From Pseudomonas kermanshahensis (GTDB lineage Bacteria; Pseudomonadota; Gammaproteobacteria; Pseudomonadales; Pseudomonadaceae): a DNA stretch of 64,000 nucleotides. The DNA is taken from contig NZ_JABWRY020000001.1 in NCBI RefSeq assembly GCF_014269205.2, positions 5,256,001-5,320,000 on the forward strand, read 5' to 3'. Shown here one piece after another: positions 39,601 through 47,936 of the stretch. The notes below the pieces were generated by a model. That model searched no databases. It was given only the letters and a program-made list of their open reading frames with translations, and was not told the origin of the DNA. The translations under genes and the position numbers were made by a program. Every line of letters starts with the position of its first letter. The stretch's first letter is position 1.

Positions 39601-41568
39601 GATCTCCGCCACTTGCAGGGGCAACTGGTGGCCCTTGTACTCACGCGCCAGGCGGTCGAAGGCGGTGGCCAGTTCGGCGACGGGCATCACGCCTGCCATG
39701 GCGGCGCTGCCCTTGAGCGTGTGCAAGGCGCGTTGCAGGCTGTCGCTGACCGGCGTGTCGTGGCCGTCGGCGCCCTGCAAGAATGCCTCGAGGCTGGCCA
39801 GGTGGCCGTGCGCCTCGCTGCGGAAGATGTCCAGCAGGTGCGGATCGAGGCCATCCACCTCAGCAGCGGGTGGCGCATCGTTTTCGGCCAGGGCATGCAG
39901 ATGCCCGGCCAGTTGCTCGATTTCGGTCAGCTGCGGTAACTGCCCGGCGGCAAAGTCGGCCAACAGGTCAGGCAGGTGGACGAACACTTGCTGCAAGGCG
40001 ACCACCCCTTCCGGGGTGAGCACGCTTCGGCCTTCGAGCATTCGATTGAGCAGGTGCTCCGCGCCCCAGGCCAGCTCGGCCACCGCCTCGGCATGCACCA
40101 TGCGCCCGCTGCCCTTGAGCGTATGCAGCGCACGGCGCACTTCCAGCAGTGCCTCGCGCTGCTGGTTGTCGGCTCGCCAGCGCAGCCAGTGGCGCTCGAT
40201 TTCCGGCAGCAGTTCACCGGCCTCGTCGAGGAACACGTCGCGCAGCTCGTCGTCGATGCCATCGCTGTAGTCTTGTTGGCCGAAGCCGGTTTCGCTGACC
40301 GCGCAGACCACACCCAGTGCCGCCAGGCTGGCGCGCGCCATTTCGATGAAGGGCTGAGCATCGGCAAGCGGGTCGGCCACCCGCCATTGCAGGTAGCATT
40401 CGGCTGCGCTCAGGGCATCGGCCAGGTGCGCCAGCTCATCGGCTGGCGGCTCGACGTCCAGGTGCTGCAACCAGCGTTGCACGTAGCTGGCGCAGCCGGC
40501 AAACACGTCGGCAGGGCCCGCCAGCATCAGCATCGCCAGCGCCCCGCGCACTTGCTGCAGCAGCCCCGGCAGCGGCTGCAGGCGCTGCCGGGGCCAGTCG
40601 GACTCCAGGCAATCACCAATCAAGTCCTTGGCCTGCTGCAGTACGGCCAGCGACTCGCTCAGCACCAACTGGCGGATCTCGGTGAGGTCCGAGCCCGGCA
40701 TCCCGCCCTGCCCGCTTTCTTCCAGCGGGCCGACCATGCCATTGAGGGTCGCCTCCACATACAACAGGGCGCCCGCCACATCCATCAAGACCGCGTCATC
40801 CACCGAGCCCTCGCCGGGGGCCAAGGCCTGCAGCGCCAGCACCTGGTCGATAATCACCCGCCGCGGCTGCTGGAAGCCCAGCACTGCCAGGGTGTCGGCG
40901 ACATGGCGCAACGGTGCGAGCAGGGCTTCGGACTGTTCGCTGTGCTGGCGGTCGCCGCGCACGAACTGGTCCAGGCGTTCCTTGATGCGCATCAGGTCGT
41001 CGCACAGGGCGCTTACCACCGAGCGCAGGGCATCGCGGCCGGGCCCAGCCTGCATCTGTTCCCGCCAGTTGCCCAGCGACAGGTCAAGGTTGGCCAGGTC
41101 ATCGGAGCCGGCAAAGCGCTGGGCAGTGCCACTGATGAGGCTGGCCTGGGCCAGCGGCTCCACGCCGCGACAGGCGCGCAGTTGGTTGAGCAACGGCAGC
41201 ATCACCAAGGGCAGGTCGTGGCGCGCGCCGCGCAGCCGTTCCAGGTACGACGGCAGTTGCTCCAAGCCACGGAACAGCGCCCCCAGGCAGTCGCCGCGTG
41301 GGCTGACTTGGCCGTCGGCCAAGGCCCGGGCGAACAGCTCCAGCTCTTCAGCCAGGCGCGTCGCACCGCGCAACTCGAGCATGCGCAGGCAACCGTGTAC
41401 CTGGTGCAGGTTGTCGACCACGAACGCCAGCATGGACAAATCGCCCGGCTCGCCAGCAAAGCGCTCCAGGGCCTGTCGCGCCTGGCCCAGGCAGTCGAGG
41501 ATGGCGGCCTTGGTCCAGGCCAGCGCTACCGTTTCGTGGCGCTCGGGGCTTACAGCGGCAGAAGCCAT
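36625..41568 (-). CDS. chpA: ChpA-type hybrid chemosensory kinase, short form
   Basis: The protein has 1647 residues from the ATG at 41568, chosen because GAGGA sits 6 bases upstream; the ATG at 41574 directly abuts that site. Domains: a FimL-like N-terminus with an HQVHG variant (His55), phosphotransfer domains with HTLKG at about H482, H616 and H930, a fourth position with Thr758 in place of His (LTSLGHAAHL), then dimerisation, ATPase (LRNAVDHGLE, TDDGAGV, SGRGLGMDVV), CheW and a receiver (LLLDIEMPRMDG, D1576). P. aeruginosa ChpA has about 2470 residues and eight phosphotransfer sites, so this one is clearly shorter. It sits between pilJ and chpC and would phosphorylate PilG and PilH. Confidence 0.92.
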   Translation of the reverse strand: MASAAVSPERHETVALAWTKAAILDCLGQARQALERFAGEPGDLSMLAFVVDNLHQVHGCLRMLELRGATRLAEELELFARALADGQVSPRGDCLGALFRGLEQLPSYLERLRGARHDLPLVMLPLLNQLRACRGVEPLAQASLISGTAQRFAGSDDLANLDLSLGNWREQMQAGPGRDALRSVVSALCDDLMRIKERLDQFVRGDRQHSEQSEALLAPLRHVADTLAVLGFQQPRRVIIDQVLALQALAPGEGSVDDAVLMDVAGALLYVEATLNGMVGPLEESGQGGMPGSDLTEIRQLVLSESLAVLQQAKDLIGDCLESDWPRQRLQPLPGLLQQVRGALAMLMLAGPADVFAGCASYVQRWLQHLDVEPPADELAHLADALSAAECYLQWRVADPLADAQPFIEMARASLAALGVVCAVSETGFGQQDYSDGIDDELRDVFLDEAGELLPEIERHWLRWRADNQQREALLEVRRALHTLKGSGRMVHAEAVAELAWGAEHLLNRMLEGRSVLTPEGVVALQQVFVHLPDLLADFAAGQLPQLTEIEQLAGHLHALAENDAPPAAEVDGLDPHLLDIFRSEAHGHLASLEAFLQGADGHDTPVSDSLQRALHTLKGSAAMAGVMPVAELATAFDRLAREYKGHQLPLQVAEIEWLETGRSLFHLGLAQLESTPLAAIPGAAELIEQVGQAVDVRLASLHEDPQHARRSKRDPQLTASFLAQAMDILLDAESLLSRWQEQPGQRQALDTLLDELTSLGHAAHLADLWQMDDVCEALLDVYGAVEEGSLAADARFFAQAQAGHEALLDMLDEVAAGQEISPRPALIDSLRSLLAQALAPEATGLVGIDTVTPLHPDMDLGLGPSRNLALPPASEPLTEEPESPGDKELLEVFLEESSDIVESAAAALARWQADPRSSVEVDNLLRDLHTLKGGARMVEIAAIGDLAHELEFLYELLAAGRLPPSPPLFALLQNCHDRLAHMLDAVRLGQPLHAATALIDYIRNFSSAALTDSAAGQGAVEASALEVPAAAPERAAGDMVKVDAELLDDLGNLAGEHSVIRGRIEQQVNDAQFTLNEMETTLERMRDQLLRLDVETQGRISSRQPFESDAYDDFDPLEMDRHSQLQQLSRALFESASDLLDLKETLAQRAQEAYGLLQQQARVNSQLQEGLTATLMVPFERLVPRLQRVVRQVASELGKQVELVVGNAEGELDRSVLERMVAPLEHMLRNAVDHGLESREARLAAGKPEHGTIHLNLLHEGADIVIEMTDDGAGVPLEAVRRKAIKRGLLDPQAHLSDHEVLQFILRPGFSTAEKITQISGRGLGMDVVHEEVKQLGGSMTIESAQGKGARFLIRLPFTVSINRALMVHLGEDQYAIPLNTIEGIVRVPPAELAACYQLDAPRYVYAGHTYDLRYLGELLQGQPRPSLLGQSVPLPVLLVHSQEQSFAIQADSLSPSREIVVKSLGPQFAAVAGLSGATLLGDGRVVLILDLLGQLRGQQRRLARLPGGGDAQRQLFGPAPRRSLLVMVVDDSVTVRKVTSRLLERHGMSVLTAKDGVDAMAQLEEHRPDVLLLDIEMPRMDGFEVATRIRRDERLKDLPIIMITSRTGQKHRDRAMAIGVNEYLGKPYQESVLLQSIAHWSQAHA

Positions 41569-41577
41569 GGGCATTCC

Positions 41578-43638
41578 TCAGCGCGGCTCGGCAGGTGCCG
41601 GCAGGGTGAAACCAGAAACAGACCGGCGCATCTCGCTGGCCATGCGTGCCAGGTGGCGGATGCTGTCGGCAGTGGCGCCGGACCCGGCAGACGTCTGCGC
41701 GGTGATCTGCTGGATGACGGCCATGGTGTGGGAGATCTGCCCGGCAGAGGACGTCTGCAACTGGGCCGCGTCGGAAATACTGTGGATCAGCTCGGCCAGG
41801 TTTTGCGACACCCCTTCGATCTCCGCCAGCGCCACCCCGGCATCCTGGGCCAGGCGCGCGCCGCGTACCACTTCGGCGGTGGTCTGCTCCATGGAGATCA
41901 CCGCCTCGTTGGTATCGGCCTGAATGGTGCGCACCAGCGCCTCGATCTGCCGCGTGGCCGACGACGAACGCTCGGCCAGGCGCTGCACTTCGTCGGCAAC
42001 CACCGCAAAGCCCCGCCCGGCTTCACCGGCCAGCGAGGCCTGGATCGCGGCGTTGAGGGCCAGGATGTTGGTTTGGTCGGCAATGTCGTCGATCAGGCTA
42101 ACAATGTCTCCGATCTCCTGGGACGACTCACCCAGGCGCTTGATCCGCTTGGCGGTGTCCTGGATCTGTTCGCGAATGTTGTCCATGCCGTTGATGGTGT
42201 TGTGCACCACCTCGTTGCCCTTGTTGGCAATCGCCACCGAGCGCTCGGCCACCTTGGCCGACTCATAGGCATGCGCCGACACCCGGTCGATCGATTCGAC
42301 CATGTCGCCGACCGCCTCGGACGCCTCGCTGATTTGCGCGGCCTGGTGCTCGGACGCTTTGGCCAGCTGACGCGCGGTGTTCTGCGTGTCCTGCACGGCA
42401 GCGGCCACCTGCACGGCGCTGTGGTTGATGGTAGCGACCAGGTCGCGCAGTTGGTCGACGGAGTAGTTGATCGAGTCGGCGATGGCGCCGGTAAAGTCTT
42501 CGGTGACCGACACGGTGACGGTCAGGTCGCCATCGGCCAGCTCTTCGATCTCGTCGAGCAGGCGCATGATCGCCTGCTGGTTGCGTTCGTTCTTCTCTGC
42601 GGTCTCGCGCAGTTGCCGGTTGGTGGTGCGCACCATGACCAGGCCGATGAGGATGATCGAGGCCAGCGCCAGCAGGCCCAGAACGTAGCCGCCGACCGTG
42701 TCCAGGGTACGCCCGCCGGCCAGGTTCTCGAAGCCGTTGGCCAGGTGCGAGGCCTCGTCGAGCAGGGTTTGCGACAGGCTGAAGATGTTGCCCGCAGCTT
42801 CACGCACGCGGAACAGTTCGGGCGATGTTTCGAGGATTTCGTCCACCGAGCCGGCCACGAACTGGAACAGCTCGGCGATTTCAGCCAGCCGCGCCCGGGC
42901 ATCGGCGTCCTCGACGCGGGTCACCTGCAGCGCGGGGTTGCCGTTGAGCATGCCCTCCAGCACCTGGCCAAAACGCCCGGCATCGCGGCCGAAGGCATCG
43001 GCGGCCTGGGCCGCGGTGTCGTCACCGGCCAGCACCGTGTTGACCGAACCGAGGATGCGCTCAGCCAGCAGCAACTGGCGCTGGGCAACGACCACCTGGT
43101 TGGCGGGGGCACCGCTCTGCAGCAGGATTTCGACCACTTTTTCGTATTCGACCTGCAACTGCGGCACAGTCTCGGCAAGCGTCGCCGCCACCTGGTGCAG
43201 CGACAACACCGTCTGCTCGCTGGCCAGGATGGTATCGGTGTTCTTGCGCAGGTTTTCCCAGTCCTGGCGGACGGCTTCCATCTCATCGCGCACCGTGGCC
43301 GGTGCCGCTGGCAGGCCGGTGGACGTGTCACCTTCGCGCAGGTAGCTCCAGCGCCGCTCGAAATCGTTGCGCGCATCCGACAGCAGCTTGAACGCCAAGG
43401 CCTTGCCCGTCGCCGCCTCGGTGGCGTTCTTGGCAATCCGCTGGGACAGCACGCGAAGCTCACCGGCATGGCCGATGTACTGTTTGTCGTAGTTGGACTG
43501 GGTGCTCAGGTAGGCGAAATTGGCGAACAACAGGATGATCGACAGGATCAGCACCAAAAACAGCACGGTGATCTGCGCGATGCTGCGCGTACGCGGAGCC
43601 ATGGGCGTTGCGGTAGCGCTGGTGGCAGGCTTGTTCAC
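41578..43638 (-). CDS. pilJ: Methyl-accepting chemotaxis protein PilJ
   Basis: The protein has 686 residues from a GTG at 43638, supported by AGGACC about 8 bases upstream. Topology: a short cytoplasmic start, first membrane helix at about 20-42 ([22 protein letters not shown]), a periplasmic PilJ sensor domain of about 270 residues, second helix at about 313-331 ([17 protein letters not shown]), a HAMP region and a signalling domain with the hairpin tip [20 protein letters not shown], then [20 protein letters not shown]. It is the receptor that reports type IV pilus or surface signals to ChpA. The stop codon overlaps the chpA ribosome site. No CheR/CheB-like genes (pilK, chpB) follow. Confidence 0.95.
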   Translation of the reverse strand: MNKPATSATATPMAPRTRSIAQITVLFLVLILSIILLFANFAYLSTQSNYDKQYIGHAGELRVLSQRIAKNATEAATGKALAFKLLSDARNDFERRWSYLREGDTSTGLPAAPATVRDEMEAVRQDWENLRKNTDTILASEQTVLSLHQVAATLAETVPQLQVEYEKVVEILLQSGAPANQVVVAQRQLLLAERILGSVNTVLAGDDTAAQAADAFGRDAGRFGQVLEGMLNGNPALQVTRVEDADARARLAEIAELFQFVAGSVDEILETSPELFRVREAAGNIFSLSQTLLDEASHLANGFENLAGGRTLDTVGGYVLGLLALASIILIGLVMVRTTNRQLRETAEKNERNQQAIMRLLDEIEELADGDLTVTVSVTEDFTGAIADSINYSVDQLRDLVATINHSAVQVAAAVQDTQNTARQLAKASEHQAAQISEASEAVGDMVESIDRVSAHAYESAKVAERSVAIANKGNEVVHNTINGMDNIREQIQDTAKRIKRLGESSQEIGDIVSLIDDIADQTNILALNAAIQASLAGEAGRGFAVVADEVQRLAERSSSATRQIEALVRTIQADTNEAVISMEQTTAEVVRGARLAQDAGVALAEIEGVSQNLAELIHSISDAAQLQTSSAGQISHTMAVIQQITAQTSAGSGATADSIRHLARMASEMRRSVSGFTLPAPAEPR

Positions 43639-43649
43639 GTTCGCAGGTC

Positions 43650-44204
43650 CTATAACGCCACATCAAGAAAGCCCGGCGCCTGGGCCAAGGCGAAGGGGCT
43701 GAAGATTGCCCAATTGCGTTCACGCGGGAAGTGCCCCTGCACAAAGCGGGCGGCCGCGCGGATCAATGGCTGCGGGGGCGACAGTTCCAGGCTGCTCAGG
43801 GCAAAGTGCTGCAGCCCCAGTACTTCGTCCACCAGCAGGCCGACGAACAGGTCCTCATGGTCCAGCACCAGCACCCGCCGCTGCTTGCCAGGGGCGGCCG
43901 GGCCAAGCCCGAAGAAGCTGCTCAGGTCCATTACCGGCAGCAACCGCCCGCGCAAATTGGCAACTCCGCAGACCCAAGGCTGAACCCCAGGAACACGGCT
44001 GCTGCGCGGTTCGCGCAGCACTTCGGCCACCTCGCCCATGGGCGCGACGAACCATTGCCCGGCGATCCGAAAGCCGATCCCGCTCCACTGTTGCAGGCGG
44101 GTGTCCTGCGGGGGCTGGTCCGCCACCAGCAGGCGGCAGCGCCGGTCGATGTCCAGCAGCAACTCGAAGGCGGTCAGCGACGCGCCATGAGGGCGGGTGG
44201 TCAA
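43650..44204 (-). CDS. pilI: CheW-like coupling protein PilI
   Basis: The protein has 184 residues if started at a TTG at 44204, which overlaps the pilH stop by three bases. There is no in-frame ATG: the nearby ATG at 44188 is out of frame. The N-terminal part [18 protein letters not shown] matches PilI of P. aeruginosa as I recall it (a P-F-Q-L-L-V-D-I-D-type opening). The CheW core shows [45 protein letters not shown] and [21 protein letters not shown]. It links PilJ to ChpA. The start codon is the least certain part. Confidence 0.85.
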   Translation of the reverse strand: MTTRPHGASLTAFELLLDIDRRCRLLVADQPPQDTRLQQWSGIGFRIAGQWFVAPMGEVAEVLREPRSSRVPGVQPWVCGVANLRGRLLPVMDLSSFFGLGPAAPGKQRRVLVLDHEDLFVGLLVDEVLGLQHFALSSLELSPPQPLIRAAARFVQGHFPRERNWAIFSPFALAQAPGFLDVAL

Positions 44205-44566
44205 GCCCCCAGCACTTCTTTGAGCTTGGCGATCAGTGCGTCTTCTTCGACCGGTTTGGTCAGGAAGTCGCGCGCGCCCTGGCGCGTCGCCCAGATACGG
44301 TCGGTTTCCTGGTCCTTGGTGGTTACCACGATCACCGGAATGGCGCTGGTTTCCTTGTCCTTGCTCAGCTGGCGGGTGGCCTGGAAGCCGTTCATGCCGG
44401 GCATGACGATGTCCATCAGCACCGCGTCGGGCTTTTCCTGACGGGCCAGGGCCACGCCATCGCCACCGTTGTTGGCCTTGAGCACCTGGTAGCCGTGCTT
44501 TTCCAGCCATTCGGTCAATCTGTACATCTCTGTCGGCGAGTCGTCGACAATCAGAACTCGGGCCAT
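44201..44566 (-). CDS. pilH: Response regulator PilH
   Basis: The protein has 121 residues from the ATG at 44566. A single receiver domain without an output domain: VLIVDDSPTEMYRLTEWLEK (acidic pocket), AVLMDIVMPGMNGFQATRQL (phospho-acceptor aspartate), VIVVTTKDQETDR (threonine switch) and ARDFLTKPVEEDAL (lysine). It is phosphorylated by ChpA and, by analogy with P. aeruginosa, dampens or times the pilus retraction/cAMP response. It lies 46 bases after pilG and overlaps the start of pilI. Confidence 0.93.
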   Translation of the reverse strand: MARVLIVDDSPTEMYRLTEWLEKHGYQVLKANNGGDGVALARQEKPDAVLMDIVMPGMNGFQATRQLSKDKETSAIPVIVVTTKDQETDRIWATRQGARDFLTKPVEEDALIAKLKEVLGA

Positions 44567-44612
44567 GCTGTTTCCCCATCAGGAAAGTAAGACCGCGCCA
44601 TGGCGGACGCGG

Positions 44613-45014
44613 TCAGGGTGCGTGTTGTTGGTGTTCGGCAAAACCAGGCACATGGGCCCTGATCGCCTCGAGCAGTTCTTCTTTGCTGAATGGCTTGGTG
44701 AGGAACTGGTCGGAGCCCACCACCCGCCCGCGGGCCTTGTCGAACAGGCCGTCGCGCGACGACAGGAGGATCACCGGTATGTCCTTGAAAGCGCTGTTGT
44801 GCTTGATCACCGCGCAGGTCTGGTAACCGTCCAGGCGCGGCATCAGCACATCGACGAAGATGATGCGTGGCTGGTGATCGACGATCTTGGCCAGGGCATC
44901 GAAACCATCGCTGGCGGTAATCACCTCGCAACCCGCTTCGCCGAGCAACATCTGCGCGGTACGGCGGATCGTGCGTGAGTCGTCGATCACCATGACCTTC
45001 AGGGGTTGTTCCAT
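44613..45014 (-). CDS. pilG: Response regulator PilG
   Basis: The protein has 133 residues from the ATG at 45014 (a GTG lies one codon earlier). Single receiver domain: KVMVIDDSRTIRRTAQMLLG, the aspartate in IIFVDVLMPRLDGYQTCAVI, VILLSSRDGLFDKARGRVVG and FLTKPFSKEELLEAIRAHVPG. This is near identical in layout to PilG of P. aeruginosa, the ChpA target that promotes pilus extension and adenylate cyclase activity. It is the first gene of the pil-chp operon; a single REP copy lies just upstream. The divergent gene is gshB. Confidence 0.94.
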   Translation of the reverse strand: MEQPLKVMVIDDSRTIRRTAQMLLGEAGCEVITASDGFDALAKIVDHQPRIIFVDVLMPRLDGYQTCAVIKHNSAFKDIPVILLSSRDGLFDKARGRVVGSDQFLTKPFSKEELLEAIRAHVPGFAEHQQHAP

Positions 45015-45050
45015 CACTTGGGCTACCGTCGCTGCTCAGGCCAGAATTGC

Positions 45051-45097
45051 TGGGGCCGCGTTGCGACCCTTTCGCGACACAAGGCCGCTCCTACAGG
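45051..45097. repeat. Single REP copy upstream of pilG
   Basis: One REP unit (TTTCGCGACACAAGGCCGCTC then CTACAGG) is preceded by GGGGCCGCGTTGCGACCC. No inverted partner is present. It lies in the divergent pilG-gshB spacer, unusual because most copies here lie at gene 3' ends. Confidence 0.85.
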
Positions 45098-45246
45098 TTT
45101 GCGCAGCATTGTGCCTCGCATTTTTAGCACACTCCGGGTAGCCATTCCATCTGCTGCGCCCCTTGACCATCGGCGCTCCCGGCGCCACCCTGAGCCACTT
45201 TTCTTTCGATCCATCGCGGCTGCGCGCCGCCAAGAGGAACCACCCC

Positions 45247-46200
45247 ATGAGCGTTCGCCTCGGCATTGTCATGGACCCCATCGCGTCCATCTCCTACAAG
45301 AAGGACAGCTCGCTGGCCATGCTGCTGGCCGCCCAGGCACGCGGCTGGAGCCTGTTCTACATGGAACAGCGCGACCTGTACCAGGGCGAAGGCAAGGCCC
45401 GTGCACGCATGCGCCCACTAAAAGTGTTCGCCGACCCGGCGCGCTGGTTCGAGCTGGGCGACGAGCAGGACAGCCCCCTGGCCGAGCTGGACGTGATCCT
45501 GATGCGCAAGGACCCGCCGTTCGACATGGAGTTCGTCTACAGCACCTACCTGCTGGAGCAGGCCGAGGCCGAAGGCGTGCTGGTGGTCAACCGCCCGCAG
45601 AGCCTGCGCGACTGCAACGAAAAACTGTTCGCCACGTTGTTCCCGCAGTGCACGCCACCGACCCTGGTCAGCCGCCGCCCGGACATCATTCGCGAATTCG
45701 CGGCCAAGCATGGTGACGTGATCCTCAAGCCGCTGGACGGCATGGGCGGCACTTCGATCTTCCGCCACCGGGTCGGCGACCCCAACCTGTCGGTGATCCT
45801 CGAAACCCTGACCGCGCTGGGCGCGCAGCAGATCATGGCGCAGGCCTACTTGCCAGCGATCAAGGACGGCGACAAGCGCATCCTGATGATCGACGGCGAG
45901 CCGGTCGACTACTGCCTGGCGCGCATCCCGGCCAGTGGCGAAACCCGCGGCAACCTGGCCGCCGGTGGCCGTGGCGAAGCGCGCCCGCTGACCGAACGTG
46001 ACCGCTGGATCGCCGCCCAGGTCGGCCCGACCCTGCGCGCGAAAGGGCTGCTGTTCGTTGGCCTGGACGTGATTGGCGAGCACCTCACCGAAATCAATGT
46101 CACCAGCCCGACCTGTATTCGCGAGATCGACAACGCCTTCAACACCGACATCGGCGGGCAATTGATGGACGCCATTGATCGCCAGCTGAAGGCGCGCTGA
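45247..46200 (+). CDS. gshB: Glutathione synthetase
   Basis: The protein has 317 residues from the ATG at 45247; a longer in-frame reading has no ribosome site. It ligates gamma-glutamylcysteine and glycine using ATP. ATP-grasp signatures: LGIVMDPIASISYKKDSSLAML at the N-terminus, LMRKDPPFDMEFVY, LVVNRPQSLRDCNEKLF, ILKPLDGMGGTSIFR, QAYLPAIKDGDKRIL and the end region GLDVIGEHLTEINVTSPTCI. Length is normal for GshB. It is next to tonB and divergent from pilG, the same order as in P. aeruginosa as I recall it. Confidence 0.97.
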   Translation: MSVRLGIVMDPIASISYKKDSSLAMLLAAQARGWSLFYMEQRDLYQGEGKARARMRPLKVFADPARWFELGDEQDSPLAELDVILMRKDPPFDMEFVYSTYLLEQAEAEGVLVVNRPQSLRDCNEKLFATLFPQCTPPTLVSRRPDIIREFAAKHGDVILKPLDGMGGTSIFRHRVGDPNLSVILETLTALGAQQIMAQAYLPAIKDGDKRILMIDGEPVDYCLARIPASGETRGNLAAGGRGEARPLTERDRWIAAQVGPTLRAKGLLFVGLDVIGEHLTEINVTSPTCIREIDNAFNTDIGGQLMDAIDRQLKAR

Positions 46201-46291
46201 CCGGCAACGCGCGGCACAATCGCGGAGTGGGGTATGATGCGGGTCCTTTTTACTTGGCCTGCTGCCCCGCCCCGCGGTTGCTGGATACCTG

Positions 46292-47197
46292 ATGACGCTG
46301 CCCGCTGACATCCCCTCCGACCTGCTGCCACCGCGCGTTCGCCCGGTGGACCGGCTCGGCTTTACCCTGTTCCTGGCTGCCCTGGTGCACCTGGCGCTGA
46401 TCCTTGGCGTCGGTTTTACCGTGGTCAAGCCGGCTGAAATCCGCCATACCATGGACATCACCCTGGCCACCTTCAAAAGCGAGAAAGCGCCCGAGAAGGC
46501 CGATTTCCAGGCTCAGGACAACCAGCAAGGCAGCGGCACCCTGGAGAAGAAGGCGATGCCCAAGACCACCGAACTCGCCCCCTTCCAGGACAGCAAGATC
46601 AACAAGGTCACGCCACCGCCTGCGGCCAAGCCCGAGGTCGCGCCGCCGCCCACGCCTGAGAAGTCGGCCGTGGTGACCAAGGCCGCCAAGCCTCACAAAG
46701 TCGAGCCCAAGCCCAAGGAAAGCAAGGCGCAGCCAAAGCCTGCAACGCCTACGCCTGATTTTGACAGCTCGCAGCTGTCCAGCCAGATCGCCAGCCTTGA
46801 GGCAGAGCTGTCCAATGAACAGCAGCTGTATGCCAAACGCCCGCGCATCCACCGCCTCAACGCCGCCTCGACCATGCGCGACAAGGGCGCCTGGTACAAG
46901 GAAGAATGGCGCAAGAAGGTCGAGCGGGTGGGCAACCTCAATTACCCTGACGAAGCGCGGCGCCAGCAGATCTACGGCAACTTGCGCATGATGGTCTCGA
47001 TCAACCGCGATGGCTCGCTGTACGAAGTGCTGGTGCTGGAATCGTCCGGGCAACCGGTGCTGGACCAAGCGGCGCAACGTATTGTCAGGCTGGCGGCGCC
47101 GTTTGCGCCGTTTACCGGGGACCTGGCGGAATTCGACCGGCTGGAGATCATCCGTACCTGGCGCTTTGCCCGTGGGGACCGGTTGTCCAGTAACTGA
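46292..47197 (+). CDS. tonB3: TonB-like energy transducer (TonB3 type)
   Basis: The protein has 301 residues. An N-terminal membrane helix (about 22-42, GFTLFLAALVHLALILGVGF) is followed by a Pro/Lys-rich periplasmic stretch (PPPAAKPEVAPPPTPEK, KPKESKAQPKPATPTP) and a C-terminal TonB domain (WRKKVERVGNLNYPDEARRQ, YEVLVLESSGQPVLDQAAQR, IIRTWRF). ExbB and ExbD are not encoded nearby. In P. aeruginosa the tonB gene at this position (between gshB and yqgE, beside pilG) is tonB3 and is needed for twitching and pilus assembly; the name here rests on that synteny. A REP pair follows. Confidence 0.85.
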   Translation: MTLPADIPSDLLPPRVRPVDRLGFTLFLAALVHLALILGVGFTVVKPAEIRHTMDITLATFKSEKAPEKADFQAQDNQQGSGTLEKKAMPKTTELAPFQDSKINKVTPPPAAKPEVAPPPTPEKSAVVTKAAKPHKVEPKPKESKAQPKPATPTPDFDSSQLSSQIASLEAELSNEQQLYAKRPRIHRLNAASTMRDKGAWYKEEWRKKVERVGNLNYPDEARRQQIYGNLRMMVSINRDGSLYEVLVLESSGQPVLDQAAQRIVRLAAPFAPFTGDLAEFDRLEIIRTWRFARGDRLSSN

Positions 47198-47212
47198 TTT
47201 GCTGGCTGTACT

Positions 47213-47306
47213 GGCCCTTTCGCGGGCAAGCCCGCTCCCACCCGAACTGTGTAGCCTCCAAGTCTAGCGTCGCACCTGTGGGAGCGGGCTTGCCCGCGAA
47301 AGGGCC
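47213..47306. repeat. REP element pair (type CGCGGGCAAGCCCGC)
   Basis: GGCCCTTTCGCGGGCAAGCC on the left and the matching inverted copy ending CGCGAAAGGGCC on the right, separated by about 30 bases, lie between tonB and yqgE. Confidence 0.9.
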
Positions 47307-47366
47307 GGTACAGGCGACACATAAACCACCTTGTCAGCCTCGCCACCTGGCGCCACACTATCCCCC

Positions 47367-47936
47367 ATGAAAACCCTCGCCCCGAGCTACCTCAAGCATC
47401 AGTTCCTGATCGCCATGCCGCACATGGCCGATCCGAACTTTGCCCAGACCCTCACGTACATCGTCGAGCACAACGCCAATGGCGCCATGGGCTTGGTGGT
47501 CAACCGACCGCAGGAGCTCAGCCTGGCCGACATCCTCGAGCAGTTGCGCCCGGACGACGAACCCCCGGCCAGCACGCTGCACGTGCCGATCTACCAGGGC
47601 GGGCCGGTGCAAACCGATCGCGGCTTCGTGCTGCACTCCAGCGAGTGCACCTACCAGGCCACTGTCGAACTGCAGGGCCTGTCGCTGTCCACCTCGCAGG
47701 ACGTGTTGTTTGCCATTGCCGAGGGCGTGGGGCCGCAAAACAGCCTGATTACCCTGGGCTACGCGGGCTGGGAAGCCGGCCAGCTGGAAGCCGAACTGGC
47801 CGACAATGCCTGGCTCAACTGCCCGTTCGACCCCGAGATCATCTTCGGCCTCGCCAGCGACCAGCGCCTGAACGCCGCCGCCGCCAGCCTGGGCATCAAC
47901 CTCAGCCTGCTGACCAGCCAGGCGGGCCACGCCTGA
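47367..47936 (+). CDS. yqgE: YqgE/AlgH family protein
   Basis: The protein has 189 residues from the ATG at 47367. The family pattern is clear: YLKHQFLIAMPHMADPNFAQ, TYIVEHNANGAMGLVVNRP, VPIYQGGPVQTDRGFVLHS and the C-terminal DPEIIFGLASDQRLNAAAASLGI. YqgE (also called AlgH) is a widespread small protein of unresolved function, almost always followed by yqgF/ruvX as here. The stop and the next ATG share one base (TGATG), so translation is coupled. Confidence 0.93.
   Translation: MKTLAPSYLKHQFLIAMPHMADPNFAQTLTYIVEHNANGAMGLVVNRPQELSLADILEQLRPDDEPPASTLHVPIYQGGPVQTDRGFVLHSSECTYQATVELQGLSLSTSQDVLFAIAEGVGPQNSLITLGYAGWEAGQLEAELADNAWLNCPFDPEIIFGLASDQRLNAAAASLGINLSLLTSQAGHA

Noticed and set aside
39976..43983. 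1335-codon open frame on the plus strand opposite chpA and pilJ
   Set aside because: It is an antisense shadow typical of GC-rich Pseudomonas coding DNA. The minus strand has full chpA and pilJ with domain signatures; the plus frame has none.
46225..46245. TATGAT at 46233 as a -10 promoter element for tonB
   Set aside because: No acceptable -35 hexamer at 16-18 bases upstream, so it was not listed.
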